Shown: positions 61,792 to 64,000 of the stretch, one piece after another | Position numbering within the stretch: position 1 is the first letter of the stretch | Layout of the letters: each line of letters begins with the position of its first letter | Origin: Nautilus pompilius | Lineage: Eukaryota; Mollusca; Cephalopoda; Nautilida; Nautilidae | Reading direction: 5' to 3' | Length of the DNA: 64,000 bases | Assembly: GCA_018389105.1 (NCBI GenBank) | Contig: JACATO010000049.1 | Span: forward strand, 930,001-994,000 | Position numbers and translations under genes: made by a program | The notes under the pieces: model-generated | What the model was told of the DNA's origin: nothing | Database searches by the model: none | Seen by the model: the letters and a program-made list of their open reading frames with translations, nothing else

Positions 61792-62450
61792 TACCGTATT
61801 TTTCATTGTATAAGTCAATTGTATGATTGTACTTTTGTACAGTATTAACAGTATAAAATTTCTGTCAGGGTTATAAAACAGTGGTGGTAAATAACATCAA
61901 AGCTAGAGATTTGGGGAAGGAAAGAGTTTCAGGCGAAATAAAGAAGCTTCAATCTGTATGGACCACAGTTTGATAAGATTTTTGCCTCTCAAATAAAAAG
62001 TTGAATCATCCGGCTTTGCAACCATGGTTTGCTGTTTTGCTTTTTTAAGTCTGTCGTAATGAATCCTTCACTTTTTGCCAATCACGAACACATTTCTCAC
62101 TAACACCATACTGCTGTTCTGCTGCCATATTTCCACTATTGTTTTCAGCAAAATTCACCACTTCCAGTTTAAAAGCAGCAGTTATATGCTTTCCTTTTCT
62201 TTGAGTTGATATTTTTTTTCAACTTTGGCATATTGAAGCTCCCCTAACACAATGATATCTGTGCCCCCTAAGCACTAAATAAAAGGGAGATGAATCTAAG
62301 TCAGCATGCACCCCCCACACACATGTAAAACCATACATTTCTCCATGGTACTTAAGGGTCCTGTGTTCCTGGTATCATGTTTTCATCTATATAATATGTT
62401 CAGGCCCTTGCAGAAAAAAAGAATTGACTTATACACTGAAAAATACAGTT
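61792..62450 (-). mobile_element. Internally deleted pogo-like transposon with Brinker-type DNA-binding remnant
   Basis: A 659-bp element. The left end CCGTATTTTTCATTGTATAA and the inverted right end ACTGTATTTTTCAGTGTATA continue matching through AGTCAATT. On the minus strand at about 62057-62206 one open block reads KGKHITAAFKLEVVNFAENN, then AAEQQYGVSEKCVRDWQK, the helix-turn-helix (BrkDBD/psq-like) found at the N-terminus of many pogo/jerky transposases, followed by a stop. The catalytic domain is absent. Confidence 0.85.
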
Positions 62451-64000
62451 CCTGACTAATATGAGTCTGGCTTATAAGATGATGACAAACCTTGTAGCAA
62501 ACTACTAAATACAATTTTTATTCTTAGTTTTCAAACTTATACTGTGTATGATATCAAAACCTTCCAATGATGGCCTTAAAGGCCAACTGTTGAAAAAAAG
62601 AAATCTACAGTCCCTTTGGAGTTGATGAGTACTGTGGAGCTGTAGTAAATCTGAACCTTGAAAGGTGGCCTTTGAGGCCAAGCTCTGGTACTCTTTGATC
62701 CTGAGGTACCTTCATTATAATTTGAGGCTGCTAGATCACCTGTTTTAAATGAGTGTGGTGAACTAAGTGTAATCTATAAGGCTTTTGAAAAGTGGCCTCA
62801 AAACAGCTTTGAGGCTGATATGCGGTAGCTTAAAGCCTTGCCCAGATTCTGAAGTACCTACACCCAAAATTTGAGGCTTGTAAATGTTACATTTCAGCCA
62901 TAAAACAGTAACAGACACACACTTGAAAATATGTATTAATGTATCAGAATGAATTGGATAAGCAAACAACAATAACATATTTTACATTATTAATTCTTAA
63001 TGGAAATTAAATGCAACAACATGAAATGTAACTTGAAAAAGCAATGTTTATTTAAGCTCTATATAAAGCTTATCTGTTCTGAAAAAATGGTTCATTTTAT
63101 GAAGATAAATTGTTTGGTTTCTTCCTGCAAAATTAACACAGATTTTATCTAACTCCAAGATTATGATTAAGAACACAGTAATTATTCAAATAAAATGAAA
63201 AAAAACCTGGTTTTTTTTTTTTTTTACTGTGTCAGACTTTATCAAAGTCAATCATCAGGAAGAAATTAGTGAGTACTCAGTAAGCTAAAAGCTTTGTGTA
63301 ATAGGTATTAATGCATATCCCTGTTATTTTGTTTAAATTACTTCAGTATTTGTCTTAGCAAAACTGTAATAAGGTTTTTGGAGGTGAAGGACTGTGAATA
63401 TTGACAGCACAGTTCCAGAATTTTCCTGTGAAGATAATCATTTTTCTTTTCTTCTCTCTTTTTAAAATTTAAATGTATGTCTCTACTTCTGAAAATCATA
63501 ATAAAGTGAAGTAAATACAAGAGGTTGCATTTCAATTTGTTTTGTTTTTTAATCATAGTTTTAAATTATATTTCACAAAAGAAAATCTACCAAAAATTGA
63601 GTATAGATATTTTGCATTTTAAATATATTATGTGCACTATCACTTTGAGAGGAGCATTTGTTATCAAATATGTTGGTTCAGTATAATGGAAAATATTGAG
63701 TAACAGAAAAGAACAAAAACTTAGCATTTTAATGTACAGTAATTTCATATAAAGAATCAAACCAAAACAAACACAAACACACTGCAAAAAGAAAAGAATA
63801 TCTAATTGATATGTGTGTCTTGTGTTTCCATGTCAGTATGAGCATATACTGATTTAGTCATGTCATTAAAAAATTTATATTAATTGTGTTTCTAGTTTTA
63901 AATTGCCCATAATGAATCTATAAAGAACAAACAAAAACAGTGTTTTATTGCTTTATCAAATGAAATGATGTGTGAATCTGCTGGCATTGCTTTTAACAAT

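Larger units (their letters stand above)
51814..64000. other. DAGLA intron 1 (open at right edge)
   Basis: No frame matching DAGLA residues after W32 was found to the end of the window. Transposon relics are listed separately. 52.9-53.3, 54.8-56.9, 57.9-59.0, 60.3-60.9 and 62.5-64.0 kb are AT-rich with no recognised feature. The frame at 56904-57155 (minus) is of unknown nature. A second plus-strand donor-like CCGAG|GTAAGC at 52451-52458 could end an alternative non-coding first exon. Confidence 0.65.

Noticed and set aside
1..64000. CRISPR arrays, operons, phage or prokaryotic defence systems
   Set aside because: Gene structure, splice sites and repeats are those of an animal genome. The only regular short repeats are microsatellites.

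Overview
This is animal nuclear DNA: AT-rich, with kilobase introns flanked by GT..AG sites, CpG-richer islands only at gene starts, many microsatellites, and numerous decayed DNA transposons (Tc1/mariner, pogo/Tigger, piggyBac, a Helitron trace). Four conserved metazoan genes are recognisable. Their divergence from human proteins, the intron sizes and the repeat mix suggest a lophotrochozoan, most likely a cephalopod mollusc. That assignment is inference; no species-specific marker was seen.

Layout from left to right. Bases 1-1403 (+) hold the last coding part of a SOBP-like gene, followed by its 3'UTR to about 2.28 kb. Bases 2.3-7.6 kb are intergenic, with a Tc1-like relic and a near full-length but frameshifted mariner (6197-7427) with both terminal repeats. 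Bases 7.6-23.7 kb (-) hold a complete three-exon SAP18 gene (157 aa) whose two introns contain a pogo/Tigger element, a short inverted-repeat transposon, a Tc1-like relic and a tRNA-type SINE. Bases 23.7-28.1 kb are intergenic, with a CpG-richer stretch at 24.3-25.05 kb that I cannot assign. Bases 28.2-38.84 kb (-) hold the complete coding region of EXT2 in ten exons. All splice phases agree and give 702 aa. A possible 27-nt in-frame microexon lies in its last intron.

Bases 38.8-51.5 kb are EXT2 5' intron or upstream DNA without recognised coding sequence. They contain a mariner relic, a Tc1-like relic, a TTAA-flanked palindromic MITE and a 193-bp tandem duplication. Bases 50.8-52.5 kb are a CpG-rich promoter region. 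On its + strand lies the first coding exon of a diacylglycerol lipase alpha gene (DAGLA, 51719-51813). No second exon was found, so 51814-64000 is read as intron 1. It carries a piggyBac relic, a Tc1-like relic, a possible Polinton-type fragment, a Helitron helicase fragment and a deleted pogo-type element.

Functionally the genes are unrelated: a nuclear developmental regulator (SOBP), a co-repressor and splicing-associated factor (SAP18), a heparan sulfate polymerase subunit (EXT2) and an endocannabinoid-producing lipase (DAGLA). The notable arrangement is EXT2 and DAGLA head to head on one CpG-rich region. No CRISPR, operon or prokaryote-like system was seen.
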